A DNA stretch of 64,000 nt from Glycomyces paridis. GTDB lineage: Bacteria; Actinomycetota; Actinomycetes; Mycobacteriales; Micromonosporaceae. Within the stretch, counting starts at the first letter, position 1, and every line of letters starts with the position of its first letter. The notes under the pieces are model-generated. The model was not told the DNA's origin. It saw nothing but the letters and a program-made list of their open reading frames with translations, and searched no databases. The DNA lies in NCBI RefSeq assembly GCF_004912155.1, contig NZ_STGX01000009.1, forward strand, positions 57,578 through 121,577, written 5' to 3'. The position numbers and the translations under genes are program-made. Below are positions 32,503-41,941 of this stretch, piece after piece.

Positions 32503-33657
32503 TCAGCCGGTGGTCGAGCCGTCCTCGGCCGACTCGCTCGCGCCCTCGCTCGCCGAGGCGCCGTCCGTCGGCGCCTCCACGGTGCAGTCGGGGCTCGAAT
32601 CGCCGCTGAGCCACTCGGGGTTCTCGCAGGCCCACTCGTTGAGCGAGTCGTCGGCGATCGCCGCCCACAGCGACTCGGCGTCGGTCTGCTCCTCGGTGCC
32701 CTCGTGGATGAGCACGTACGAGGTGCCGTTGAAATTGCCGGCGGAAGAAGGCGTGCCGATCGAGAGGATCTCGCCCGGGTCGACGTCGCGCATCTGCGTG
32801 ATCATGTCGATGAGGTTGTACCCGCCCACGTCCAGGGTCAGGGCGTCGCCGAAGCTGTTGAGCAGCTCCACGGCCTTGGCCGGGTTGGTCGCGTACCCCT
32901 GCTCCTTGGCGCGCTCGAGGATCTTCTTGATGGCCTGCTGCTGCATCTTCTGGCGGCCGAAGTCGCCCCAGATGCCCTGCTCGACGTCCTCGGCGGAGTC
33001 CCAGCCGTAGCGCTGGCGCACCAGGTCGAGGGCGTCCTCCTTGTTGTACTCGGCGCAGCCCTCGGGGAAGACCTTGTCGGTATGGATGGACTTGATGTCG
33101 TGCCAGGGGCACAGCTCGATCGTGCCGAGCTCCTCGACCATGTCGAGGAAGCCCTCGAAGTTCGCGATGGCGCCGCCGTTGAACTTGACGCCGGTCAGGT
33201 TCGTGATCGTCTCGGCGGTGTTCTGGAACGACTCGCCCCAGTCCTCGGAGTACGCGAACGCCTCGGTCAGCTTCGTCTGCGACTCGGGGACCCCCGAGGG
33301 GATGTCGACGAGGAGGTCCCGCGGCAGCGAGATCATCGAGACCTGGGTGAGGTCCTCGTTGATGTGCACGATGATGTCGGCGTCGGTGCGGGCCACGCCG
33401 CCGGCGTCCACGCGCTCGTCGGTGCCGAGCACCAGGAAGTTCAACGGGCCCTCGATGTCGGCGCCCTCCTCGACCTCGACGCGCTGGTCGTCGAGGAGGT
33501 TCTCCTGGTTGACCGAGTCGTTGACCAGGTTCACGCCGACCTGCGCGGCGACCGCGCCGCCGCCCGCGATCACCATGACCATCGATCCGCTCACGACCAT
33601 GGCCTTCGCCCACCACGGGGACGACGCCTTGGCGGCATGACTGATCGGGTCGCTCAT
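32503..33657 (-). CDS. LytR-CpsA-Psr family protein, tandem copy 3
   Basis: The 384-residue protein has a membrane helix near residues 18-40, then LNFLVLGTDERVDAGGVARTDADIIVHIN, SLPRDLLVDIPSG and IELCPWHDIKSIHTDKVFPEGC. It retains the second Cys pair of its neighbours but lacks the first, and has an extra pair near the C-terminus (WACENPEWLSGDSSPDC). It is the most divergent of the three and first in the operon order. The ATG at 33657 lies within the run-on frame of the gene at 33773-34780. Confidence 0.92.
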   Translation of the reverse strand: MSDPISHAAKASSPWWAKAMVVSGSMVMVIAGGGAVAAQVGVNLVNDSVNQENLLDDQRVEVEEGADIEGPLNFLVLGTDERVDAGGVARTDADIIVHINEDLTQVSMISLPRDLLVDIPSGVPESQTKLTEAFAYSEDWGESFQNTAETITNLTGVKFNGGAIANFEGFLDMVEELGTIELCPWHDIKSIHTDKVFPEGCAEYNKEDALDLVRQRYGWDSAEDVEQGIWGDFGRQKMQQQAIKKILERAKEQGYATNPAKAVELLNSFGDALTLDVGGYNLIDMITQMRDVDPGEILSIGTPSSAGNFNGTSYVLIHEGTEEQTDAESLWAAIADDSLNEWACENPEWLSGDSSPDCTVEAPTDGASASEGASESAEDGSTTG

Positions 33658-33772
33658 TGCCTCTCCCGGAAACTCCAGTGGGGTGCGCGGGGCAGCCGGG
33701 GTGGGCTGGCTCGCTCTGGGGGGTACACGCGCAGTACGACTGGGGGGTTGCGCAGACCCGACGATAGTTCAT

Positions 33773-34780
33773 ATCCAGGGAGTGACCATCATCTGCACCG
33801 CATCGCCGACCGATCGGCGCGCGCAATGCGGATAAAAGGCTGAAATACAGTATGACGCTTGCCACTGCGAAGGCGAGCACGGCCGCCGACGCGACCTTCG
33901 CGGCGCTCCGGGGACGCTCGCCGACCACCCGGCCCGACTCCCCGTGCACCGCCACCATCCGCCGCCGCCCCCGGTGCGGGTACGACGCCAGCCACACCGG
34001 CAGCAGCACCAGCCGGTACCCGAGCCCGGCGTACGCCGTCTCGATCCGCGGCACGTGCTGCTCGTCCCCGCCCACCCGGGCCCGCACCTCGCGCTCCACC
34101 GCCGCCGCCATCCGCGCCTTCGCCAGCTCCAGGCCGACCTCCGGCTCCAGGTCGTAGCGCTGCACCCAGCAGCCCTCCAGCAGGCACGGCTCGAACGGCA
34201 GCGCCCCGCCCAGCCGCCAGTCCCGCATGAGCTCGCCCAGCGCCCGCGAGTCCAGGCGCACCGTGGCCGCGACAGCGACCCCGGTGAAGTCGCGGTCGAC
34301 CGTTCCGGCCGCCGGGAACCAGCGGATCGCCCGCACCCGGCCGCCGCCGGCCGAGTTCCAGCGGTACTCGCCGCGGGCGGCGCGGAAGCGCGAGCGGGTG
34401 CGGGCCTCCCAGATCCAGTAGGGGACGAAGGCGGCGCGGAAGGACTCCGACTCGTCGACGCGGCGCAGCGCGCGGGGCGCGAACCACTGGCGGCGGGACC
34501 ATTCGCGCAGGAGGCGGCGGGCGGTGGCGCGTTCGACGCGGAAGGGCACGAGGGCGTCGGGGGCGCAGAGTGCCTGGGGGGTGTCGTCGGCGTAGCGGAG
34601 GGTCGGCTTGGGGGCCAGGGCGGTCCAGTCGGGGTCGGCGAGGCGGCGGGGGGCGGGGCGGCCGTGGAGTTCGGTGCCGCAGTGCGCGCAGGCGAGGACG
34701 GTGGCACCGGGGGCGGGTGTGAGGGCGGCGCCGCAGGTGGCGCATGGACATGCGGGGACCAAAGTGCACCATCCTTCCAT
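33773..34780 (-). CDS. TFIIB-type zinc-ribbon membrane protein with no stop at its natural end
   Basis: ATG 34780 opens MEGWCTLVPACPCATCGAAL; CxxC at 13-16 and CAHC at 31-34 form a zinc ribbon. The body ends LVLLPVWLASYPHRGRRRMV and HGESGRVVGERPRSAAK, then a transmembrane helix (about 296-318), matching zinc-ribbon proteins of unknown function with the VWL-Y and V-GERP-S signatures. After about residue 325 codon use becomes AT-rich (ATA, TTA, CGA) and the frame stays open to 32381, straight through the LCP copy 3 gene. The end given here is approximate; a frameshift near 33800 is likely. Confidence 0.6.
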
Positions 34781-34924
34781 TTCGGGCGCTGCACCCACTC
34801 TAGGCGGCGGGCGGGCCGGGTGGAGGAAAACGGTTCGGGCCCATGCCTTCCGGTGACGCCGGGACGAAACGGCCACGACCTGCGCCACTGGATATATCGG
34901 CGCGGCGGTGGCAGGATAGAGCGC

Positions 34925-36460
34925 GTGACGCCACGGAGGGGGATCACGTCTGCGCGTGATTATGCCGATCAGTACCGGCGTCTGCGTGCGCTCATGCGGT
35001 CGGGGCAGGTCGCGGAGGCGGTCGCGGAGGCCACTTGGATCGTCTACAACACCGAGACGGCCCATCAGCGGGCCCAGGCGTGGCTGTTCATCCTCGAAGG
35101 CCAGATCAACCAGCGCATCATCGACAAGATCCCCGGGACCATCGACCAGGCCGGCACGGCGGTGACCCGCTGCCGGGACCCGCGCCTGGACGGGCGCTAC
35201 CACGCGCTCGCGGCCTGGTACTACCACCACCACATCAAGTCGCTCGACTTCACGGCGCAGCGGCTGGTCCTGGCCTCGCGGGCGCTGCGGTCGATGACGG
35301 AGGCGAGCCAGGCGGCGGTGGACGCGTGGTACGACCTGGCGGTGGTGCTGTCCAACTGCGGCTACCAGCAGCAGGCGGCTGGGGCGCTCGACCAGTGCCA
35401 CACGCTCGCGGAGCGGGCGGGGGTGAGCCGGTCCTCGGTGGAGGGCGTGGAGATCCGGGTGCGGGACGCGCTGCTGCGGTACTACACGGGTGATCCGCGG
35501 GCGTGCACGGGCCAGCTGCGCCAGGAGCTGCGGCGGGTGAAGTCGAGCCTGCACGACCTGGACACGCGGGAGCTGGAGTGGGTGCACTACGCGATCGCGC
35601 GGTTGAGCCTGCTGGGGTTCAGCGAGCAGTGGTCGGTGGAGCACCTGCTGCCGGAGGAGACGTCGTCGGTGGAGGCGTTGGACCTGCGGGCGATGGCGCG
35701 GGCGTCGCGGCTCATCGCGCAGGCGCGGGGCCTGGAGGCGCTGGAGGTGCTGGAGGCGCGGGACATCGGCGACGAGACGCTCGGGGTGATGGAGCCGCAG
35801 CACCTGAAGTCGCTGGCGCTGGTGGCGAAGGGCGACCATGCGGCGTCGATCCTCGCGGCCCATGCGACGACGTACGCGCTGTACAAGCAGATCAACGAGT
35901 TCCACACGATCTATCTGGCGTCGGCGGCGGCGCTGGTGGACCACGACCAGTTGCGTCGTGCGGCGGCGGGCTGGGCGGACCGGGCGAACACCGACGACCT
36001 GACGGGCCTGCCGAACCGGCGGCGCCTCGACGCGTTCCTGTCCGATGTGGAGGGGGACGGGATGATCGCGGTGCTCGACCTCGACGGGTTCAAGGCGGTC
36101 AACGACACGCACGGCCACCAGGCGGGGGACGCGATCCTCCAAAGGGTGGCGGCGCTGCTGTCGAGTGTGGTGCGTTCGGGGGACCTGTTGGCGCGCACGG
36201 GCGGCGACGAGTTCATCCTGGTGCTGCCGGGCGCCACGGAGTACGACGCGGACGCGGTCTCCGAGCGCATCCGGGTGGCGGTGGCGGCCGAGCAGTGGGA
36301 GTACTCGGTGCCGGGCACGCCGGTGGACGTGTCGATCGGGTGGGCGCGCCTGTCGGCCGGGGGGAACCCGGCGCAGACGCTATGGGCCGCCGACCAGGCG
36401 ATGTATCAGATGAAACGTTCGAGGAAGCACCCCTGGATCGACGGCGGTTTAACGCCGCTC
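34925..36460 (+). CDS. Diguanylate cyclase (GGDEF) with N-terminal TPR-like region; stop missing
   Basis: GTG 34925 starts a protein whose residues 1-350 are helical and TPR-like. A GGDEF domain follows: TDDLTGLPNRRRLD (358-369), DLDGFKAVNDTHGH, the I-site RSGD (417-420) and GGDEF (426-430), so it should make cyclic di-GMP and be product-inhibited. After AMYQMKRSRKHPWIDGG the frame continues open to 37483, antisense to the next gene. A TAA lies one frame away at 36450-36452, so a one-base indel would give a normal end. The end given is approximate. Confidence 0.75.
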
Positions 36461-37342
36461 TCAGGGGCAGGGCTCGTAGGGCGCGTCGAGGTCGATGCCG
36501 GCGACCGCTCCGGCGAAGCCCTCCTCGCGGTAGCGCCGGCAGGCCTCGGCCCGCTCGCCGGGGTCGTCGGTGTAGTCGACGGCGAGGATGAGCTTCCCGG
36601 CCTCGCGCAGGGCCCTGACGTGGTCGAGGGTCTCGGCGCACCAGTCCTCCTCGCAGGCCTCGCCGGTGTCGAGGTAGTAGAGGTGCTCGACGCCGAGGCC
36701 GTCGATCGCGTCGGTGTAGCCGGGGTGCTCGCGCAGTTCCGGCGAGTTCTGCGGAAGGATCATGAGGTCCTCGCCCGCGTACTCGGCGGCGGCGACGACG
36801 AGTTCGGCCATCTTCGCGGCGAGGCTCTCGCGGGTCTCGCCGGGGACGAGCGCGAGGTCGATCTCCTCGTAGGCGTTCGGGACGTCGAGGTAGACGCCGT
36901 CGAACCCCGCGGCGGCGGCCTGGTCGAGGCGCGGGGCCATGACGAGGTCCCACCACTGCGGGTCCCAGTACGCGACGAAGTGCTCGTCGGGCCAGTCGCC
37001 CCACCGGTTGAGCACGAGCCCGGCGTCCTCGACCGCCTCGCTCTCGGGCCGGTAGTCCTCGATGGACCCCATCGAGAAGTACGCGAACACGCTCGTCCCC
37101 TCGGCCTGGAGCGCGCCGACCTCCTCGGCGCTCCAGTAGTCCTCGCCGCCGTCGCGCGCGAGGTCGACCACCGCGTAGTCGAAGGCCCCGGCCTCGGCGG
37201 CGTCGAACCCGCCTGCGGGGTAGCCGGTGAGCCAGTACAGCCACGTCGCCCCGTCCGGACCGTCCGCAGGGGCGCCGCCGCCGGTGGTGCAGGCGGCGAG
37301 GAGGAGCGGGAGGGCCGCGAGCGCGGCGGCGGGACGTCTCAT
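36461..37342 (-). CDS. Secreted lipoprotein of the TM1410/GH114 (polygalactosaminidase-like) family
   Basis: The 293-residue protein has a signal peptide ending in the lipobox LLAAC. The barrel domain begins WLYWLTGYPAGGFDAAEAGAFDYAVVDL and includes VFAYFSMGSIEDYRPE, WWDLVMAPRLDQAAAAGFDGVYLDVPNAYEEI and ILPQNSPEL, matching TM1410-like/GH114 enzymes that cleave alpha-1,4-galactosamine polymers. It acts outside the cell. Its stop at 36461 faces the GGDEF gene. Confidence 0.82.
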   Translation of the reverse strand: MRRPAAALAALPLLLAACTTGGGAPADGPDGATWLYWLTGYPAGGFDAAEAGAFDYAVVDLARDGGEDYWSAEEVGALQAEGTSVFAYFSMGSIEDYRPESEAVEDAGLVLNRWGDWPDEHFVAYWDPQWWDLVMAPRLDQAAAAGFDGVYLDVPNAYEEIDLALVPGETRESLAAKMAELVVAAAEYAGEDLMILPQNSPELREHPGYTDAIDGLGVEHLYYLDTGEACEEDWCAETLDHVRALREAGKLILAVDYTDDPGERAEACRRYREEGFAGAVAGIDLDAPYEPCP

Positions 37343-37352
37343 GCGCCCGAGA

Positions 37353-38174
37353 CTAAGGGGTGCCGACCGCTTCGGCGACGGCCTCCACCGCGAGGGCCCG
37401 GACCACGTCCACCGAGGCCTCGACCTCGCCGGTCGCGGCGGCCACGAACGCGTCCCCGTCCATGCGGGTGTGCACGGGGCTGATGGCCTTCGCGAGGCCG
37501 TCGTGGGCGCCCTGCGCGGTGAGCGCGCACGCGACCTTGTCGAGCCTGGCGTTGGTGACCACGACGCCGATGGTCGTGTTGCGCCCGAACGAGCCGCTCG
37601 CGAACCCCTCGGGCCGCAGCAGGCCCCGGTCGATCGGGCCGGGCTCGCCGAACGCGTTGACCGCCGCGAGGACGTGCACCTGGAGCCGCCCGGCCGTCAC
37701 GGTCGCCGACCGCAGCCCCGAAGGGAGCGTGACCCCCCGCCACTGGCCGACCGTCGCGCCCCGCCCTGCGCCCACCGGCCCGTCCAGCGCCGGCTCGAAC
37801 GGCGCCATCGCCGCGTCGCACGCCTCGTAGCCCTGCTCCGACTCGGGCGTGTTCCCCGAGCCGTCGAGGTCGTACAGGCCCAGGGTCGGCACGATCGGGA
37901 CCAGGCCGCCCGGCGTCGGCACGCCCCGGCCGTGCTCGGCCAGCCAGCGCATGACCCCGTCGGCGGCGGCGAGCCCGAACGCGGACCCGCCGGTGAGCAG
38001 GACGGCGTCGATCCCGGCGTTCGCGCGCGTGGGGTCGAGCAGTTCGAACTCGCGGCTTGCGGGCGCGCCCCCGCGGACCTCGCCCGACGCGACCGTGGCC
38101 CGCTCGAAGACGAGCACCGTGCATCCGGTGTGCTCGCCGGTCCAGTGGCCGACGCGAACTCCCAAGTCCCGCAT
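37353..38174 (-). CDS. P1/DmpA-type (S58) peptidase
   Basis: The 273-residue protein shows DLGVRVGHWTGEHTGCTVLV, NAGIDAVLLTGGSAFGLAAADGVMRWLAEHGRG, and FGRNTTIGVVVTNARLDKVA, the conserved region around the self-cleavage/nucleophile site of DmpA-type aminopeptidases. These N-terminal-nucleophile enzymes release N-terminal amino acids and mature by autocleavage. It follows by 10 bases upstream of the GH114-like gene on the same strand, so co-transcription is possible. Confidence 0.88.
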   Translation of the reverse strand: MRDLGVRVGHWTGEHTGCTVLVFERATVASGEVRGGAPASREFELLDPTRANAGIDAVLLTGGSAFGLAAADGVMRWLAEHGRGVPTPGGLVPIVPTLGLYDLDGSGNTPESEQGYEACDAAMAPFEPALDGPVGAGRGATVGQWRGVTLPSGLRSATVTAGRLQVHVLAAVNAFGEPGPIDRGLLRPEGFASGSFGRNTTIGVVVTNARLDKVACALTAQGAHDGLAKAISPVHTRMDGDAFVAAATGEVEASVDVVRALAVEAVAEAVGTP

Positions 38175-38491
38175 CCGGACAGACTACCGGCAGCGGTCGC
38201 CCCCGCGCCCCCGGAATTCCCGACCGAACGGTAGTTTAGTTGCTTGTGGACAGTGTCGCGCGATACATGTGACCCACGCGAAATCCCTGGATTTCCCGCC
38301 TCGAACGGTCTTAGCATTGAACACGAGGCCGGAAGAACGGCCGCGGCACGGCGAACCCGGACCGCGGCGGCGAACCGGCCCCGGGCGGCCCGCAGCGGCT
38401 GGCCCGGATCCCGCCGTCGACAAAGGCGTCATCGACGAGCGGTCCCCCTTCAGTACGAACATCCGGCACACCCTGCCGGGAAGGAATCATC
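38175..38491. promoter_or_regulatory. 317-base divergent region with candidate promoter
   Basis: No gene is supported. A TTGCTT (38240-38245) and GATACA (38262-38267) pair with 16-base spacing could promote the small gene at 38492, giving a leader of about 220 bases. The rest, to 38470, is GC-rich without clear structure. Confidence 0.35.
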
Positions 38492-38710
38492 ATGAACGAG
38501 TTCGTAGGTGCTTACCTCGCAGTCGACGCCGCCAACACCGTCGCCACCTCGGCCCTGCCGAACGCGCCGGTCGTTGACGACGGGCGGGCCGACAAGCCGT
38601 ATGTCTTCGGCGTCACCCGTCCCGAGAAGGTCCGTCTCTCGACCGCCGGCGTCCTGCGCCGCGTGGCCGACCGGGTCGAGGGCCGCGCCCTCGCCGGTCT
38701 CGCCCGCTAG
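38492..38710 (+). CDS. Small hypothetical protein (72 aa)
   Basis: ATG 38492 is preceded by GGAAGGA. The sequence starts MNEFVGAYLAVDAANTVATS, then has a Pro/Asp-rich middle with PYVFGVTRPE and a basic C-terminal helix (GVLRRVADRVEGRALAGLAR). It has no membrane helix or known motif. A strong terminator pair follows. It stands alone between divergent and convergent neighbours. Unknown function. Confidence 0.65.
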   Translation: MNEFVGAYLAVDAANTVATSALPNAPVVDDGRADKPYVFGVTRPEKVRLSTAGVLRRVADRVEGRALAGLAR

Positions 38711-38792
38711 GTCCGAGCCGAGCGCGCCCACAAGGCGCCGCACCGCACGACTGCACGACTCACCGCCGTCGCCAGACGGCCTCAGAACGCGA

Positions 38793-38827
38793 CGCGCTGG
38801 CGCTCTCACCGAGAGCCCGGCGCGTTT
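38793..38827 (+). terminator. Imperfect stem-loop followed by TTT
   Basis: CGCGCTGGCGCTCTC and GAGAGCCCGGCGCG pair with one bulged base around ACC, followed by TTT. It lies 83 bases after the 72-residue gene. Confidence 0.6.
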
Positions 38828-38842
38828 CGCATTCCCGGGGAG

Positions 38843-38878
38843 CGGCGGGGCGGGCGCCGAACGGCGCCCGCCCCGCCG
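38843..38878. terminator. 16-bp perfect stem-loop between convergent genes
   Basis: Arms 38843-38858 and 38863-38878 are exact reverse complements with loop GAAC. It ends 5 bases before the stop of the LPXTG gene and can serve both directions. Confidence 0.75.
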
Positions 38879-38882
38879 TCCG

Positions 38883-40466
38883 CTACTCCTCGGCGGCGCT
38901 TCTGCGGCGGCGGGTGAAGACGAACAGGAGGACGCCCGCGACGATGGCGGCCGCGGCGCCGACCAGGATCATCGTCATGGAGCCGCCGGTGGTGGGGAGC
39001 TGGCCGGAGCCGGAGGGGTCGACGCTGAAGACGGCGGTGTCGTTGGTCGGGTCGCCTTCGAGGCCGCCGGGGTAGCCGTCGTTGTCGAGCGCGACGATCT
39101 CAAGGGTCCCGTCGGCCTTCGCGACCGAGCCGGTGACCTTGACGGTCGCCGTCAGCGGCTTCGTCTCGTCGGCGGCGAGTTCGCCGATGAGGCACGCGAA
39201 GTCGAGCTTCGCGAGGTCGGCGGGGTCCTCGGCGGGCAGGTAGTCGTCCCAGTCGGCCTCGGCGAGGCAGTGCCAGTCCTCTCCGGCGACGTCGACGAGC
39301 GCCAGGCCCGTCGGCAGCGTCCCGAACAGGGCGTAGGAGCCGGGACCGTCGAAGAAGTCGTACGCGTCGGCCGGGCCGCCGTTGCCGGGGCTCAGCGTCA
39401 CCTTCACTTCGGAGCCCTTGGCGCCCTTCGCTTTCGCGTCGGCGACGGTGAGGTCCCAGGGGTTGTCGGCGGTGCGGATGACGATCTCGCCGACCGTGGA
39501 GTCGGCGAACTCCGACTCCGGTTCGCTCACCGTCCGCAGGCCGAACAGGTCGCCCGAGGGGTCCCATTCGACGTCGCCGAACCGCGCTTCGAGCTCGGCG
39601 GCGTCGACCACATAGGCGCTGTAGTAGCAGACGCACACGTCGACCGGTCCCGGCGCGCGCTCGTTCACGTCGTAGTGGACCGGGACCGTGGGCGTGAACA
39701 CCGTGCCCGGCGCGTCGGTGAAGTCGGTGACGACGCAGGTCGCGCCGGGCGAGTCGAAGTACCGGTCGACGCAGTTGTCGTAGTCGGCGCGGGCGGCGGC
39801 GCCCTTGCCGTCGCCGAACGGGTACTCCGGTTCGCTGAACGTCACGATGACCGCGGCCGCGTCCTCGGGGAAGGCGTGCTCCTGGAGGAACTCGGGCTGG
39901 ACCTCCACGGTCGCACCCGGCTCGACGCCCTCGAAGACCGCGTCGCCGTGCAGGAACGGCCAGGCCGAGGACGGCTGGTCCTCGCCGGGGAGGACCTCGA
40001 TGTCGCCTTCGACGACGTCGACCTCCTCGTCGTCGACGAAGATCGTGACGGCGTACGGGTACACGCCCGGCTCGGTGCCGGCCGCGGCGCTGTAGTCGAA
40101 GTCGAAGAACACGGCCGAGTCGGCCTTCTCCTCGGCGCAGTTCAGGGCGTTCGAGCCCGGGAAGTCCTCGCAGCGCTCGTCGAAGCCCTCGAACGCGAAC
40201 GTCGACTCGTGCGCGTCGACGACCAGCGAGAAGGCGACGGTGTGCGCCCCCGGTTCGAGGTCGTCGCCGAAGAAGAGGCCGAAGGCGCCGTGGCGGGTGC
40301 CCTCGCCGGCCGTGACCGGCCCGGAGAAGTCGTAGTAGGAGTCGGTCGGGTCGGGCGCCTGGGCGGCGGCGGGCGCGGCGAACGCCGCCGCCCCCAGGGC
40401 CGCGGCCGCCGCCGCGGCGGCGAAGCGCGCGGGGGCGCGTCCGAATCGGGTCAGGGGTGTTGACAT
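38883..40466 (-). CDS. LPXTG-anchored surface protein (527 aa)
   Basis: ATG 40466 follows GAGGAGA. A signal peptide (RFAAAAAAAALGAAAFAAPAAAQA) leads to an acidic beta-rich extracellular region with several Cys. The C-terminus has a sortase signal LPTTGG, a membrane helix and a basic tail (FTRRRRSAAEE). It should be linked to peptidoglycan by a sortase, which is not in this window. Repeated Asp/Gly/Pro beta-strand patterns suggest Ig-like domains. No adhesin or enzyme motif is evident. An inverted repeat at 40569-40586 lies upstream. Confidence 0.85.
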   Translation of the reverse strand: MSTPLTRFGRAPARFAAAAAAAALGAAAFAAPAAAQAPDPTDSYYDFSGPVTAGEGTRHGAFGLFFGDDLEPGAHTVAFSLVVDAHESTFAFEGFDERCEDFPGSNALNCAEEKADSAVFFDFDYSAAAGTEPGVYPYAVTIFVDDEEVDVVEGDIEVLPGEDQPSSAWPFLHGDAVFEGVEPGATVEVQPEFLQEHAFPEDAAAVIVTFSEPEYPFGDGKGAAARADYDNCVDRYFDSPGATCVVTDFTDAPGTVFTPTVPVHYDVNERAPGPVDVCVCYYSAYVVDAAELEARFGDVEWDPSGDLFGLRTVSEPESEFADSTVGEIVIRTADNPWDLTVADAKAKGAKGSEVKVTLSPGNGGPADAYDFFDGPGSYALFGTLPTGLALVDVAGEDWHCLAEADWDDYLPAEDPADLAKLDFACLIGELAADETKPLTATVKVTGSVAKADGTLEIVALDNDGYPGGLEGDPTNDTAVFSVDPSGSGQLPTTGGSMTMILVGAAAAIVAGVLLFVFTRRRRSAAEE

Positions 40467-40568
40467 GGCTGGTCTCCTCGTGGGATCCGACCGTCCGGAG
40501 AGGACGGCCGTGCGTCGTGACATTTCCTAGACGCCTACCGAGGTGTACAGCAGTTGAACTTTTCTCGT

Positions 40569-40586
40569 AACCGTTCGGTAACGGTT
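40569..40586. promoter_or_regulatory. Inverted repeat upstream of the LPXTG gene
   Basis: AACCGTT-CGGT-AACGGTT is an exact inverted repeat with 7-base arms, about 100 bases before the LPXTG start and in AT-richer sequence. It is a candidate operator. Confidence 0.4.
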
Positions 40587-40613
40587 TGCGAGGAGGTCTC
40601 CGGGGACGCGGAA

Positions 40614-40641
40614 GGCGCCCGGCCGATACCGGCCGGGCGCC
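40614..40641. terminator. 11-bp stem-loop after glyA
   Basis: Arms 40614-40624 and 40631-40641 are exact reverse complements with a 6-base loop. It lies just downstream of the glyA stop at 40667 (minus strand). Confidence 0.6.
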
Positions 40642-40666
40642 CCCGTTTCGCTTGCGTCGCTTGGCG

Positions 40667-41941
40667 TTACGCCTTCCACCCCGGGATCGGGAAGGACTTC
40701 GTGTGCTCGCGGATCTCACCGGCGATGACGTCGAGCTCGGCGTCCTTGCCGTCCTTCGCGGCGGCCACGGCCCGGTCGATCCAGCCCGCGATGAGGTCCA
40801 TGTCGCCCTCGGTCATGCCGCGGGTGGTCACCGAGGAGGTGCCGATGCGCAGGCCCGACGGGTCGAAGGGCTTGCGCTGGTCGAACGGGACGGAGTTGAA
40901 GTTCAACTCGATCCCGGCCGCGTCCAGGGCCTTCGCCGCGGGCTTGCCGGGAATGTCCTTGCTGGTGAGGTCCACCAGGATGAGGTGGTTGTCGGTGCCG
41001 CCGGAGACCAGGTCGAACCCGCGCGCGGTCAGGCCCGCGGCGAGCGCCTTCGCGTTCTTCACGATCTGCGCGGCGTACGCCTTGAAGGAGTCCTTCGCGG
41101 CCTCGCGCAGCGCCACGGCGATCGCGGCGGTCGTGTGGTTGTGCGGCCCGCCCTGGAGCCCGGGGAAGACGGCCTTGTCGATGGCCTTCGCGTGCTCCTC
41201 GTTGGTGAGGATCATCGCGCCGCGCGGGCCGCGGAGCGTCTTGTGGGTGGTGGTGGTGACCACGTCGGCGAGGCCGACCGGGGTCGGGTGCGCCCCACCG
41301 GCGACGAGCCCGGCGATGTGGGCGATGTCGGCCATGAGGACGGCGCCGACCTCGTCGGCGATGGCCTTGAAGCCGGCGAAGTCGACGGTGCGGGGGATCG
41401 CGGTGCCGCCGCAGATGATCATCTTCGGGCGTTCGGCGCGCGCGATCTCGGCGACCTCGTCGAGGTCGACGCGGCCGGTGTCGCGGCGGACCCCGTAGTG
41501 GACGGCGTCGAACCACTTGCCGGTCGCGGAGACCTTCGCGCCGTGGGTGAGGTGCCCGCCCGCGGGCAGGCCCATGCCCAGGACCTTGTCGCCGGGGGAC
41601 AGGAACGCCATGTAGACGGCCAGGTTCGCCGGGGACCCGGAGTAGGGCTGGACGTTGGCGTGGTCGGCCCCGAACAGGGCCTTCGCGCGGTCGACGGCGA
41701 GCTGCTCGACCTGGTCGATGAGCTGCTGGCCCTCGTAGTAGCGCTTCCCGGCGTACCCCTCGGAGTACTTGTTGGTCAGGATGGACCCGGTGGCGTCCAT
41801 GACCGCCTGGGAGACGTAGTTCTCGGACGCGATGAGGCGGATCTTCTCGGATTCGCGGCGTCCCTCGGCTTCGATGAGCCGTTCGATCTCGGGGTCGGCG
41901 GCCGCGAGTGACGCGGTGAGGGCCTCGTAGGCGTCGGACAT
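40667..41941 (-). CDS. glyA: Serine hydroxymethyltransferase
   Basis: ATG 41941 follows GAGGAGC; the longer frame to 42010 is not needed. The 424-residue protein has LIASENYVSQ, NKYSEGYAGKRYYEGQQLIDQVE, VQPYSGSPANLAVYMAFLSPGD, the PLP-lysine segment TTTTHKTLRGPRG and SGLRIGTSSVTTRGM. It interconverts serine and glycine with tetrahydrofolate in the cytoplasm. A TATGCT -10-like element lies about 70 bases upstream on the minus strand. Confidence 0.97.
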   Translation of the reverse strand: MSDAYEALTASLAAADPEIERLIEAEGRRESEKIRLIASENYVSQAVMDATGSILTNKYSEGYAGKRYYEGQQLIDQVEQLAVDRAKALFGADHANVQPYSGSPANLAVYMAFLSPGDKVLGMGLPAGGHLTHGAKVSATGKWFDAVHYGVRRDTGRVDLDEVAEIARAERPKMIICGGTAIPRTVDFAGFKAIADEVGAVLMADIAHIAGLVAGGAHPTPVGLADVVTTTTHKTLRGPRGAMILTNEEHAKAIDKAVFPGLQGGPHNHTTAAIAVALREAAKDSFKAYAAQIVKNAKALAAGLTARGFDLVSGGTDNHLILVDLTSKDIPGKPAAKALDAAGIELNFNSVPFDQRKPFDPSGLRIGTSSVTTRGMTEGDMDLIAGWIDRAVAAAKDGKDAELDVIAGEIREHTKSFPIPGWKA

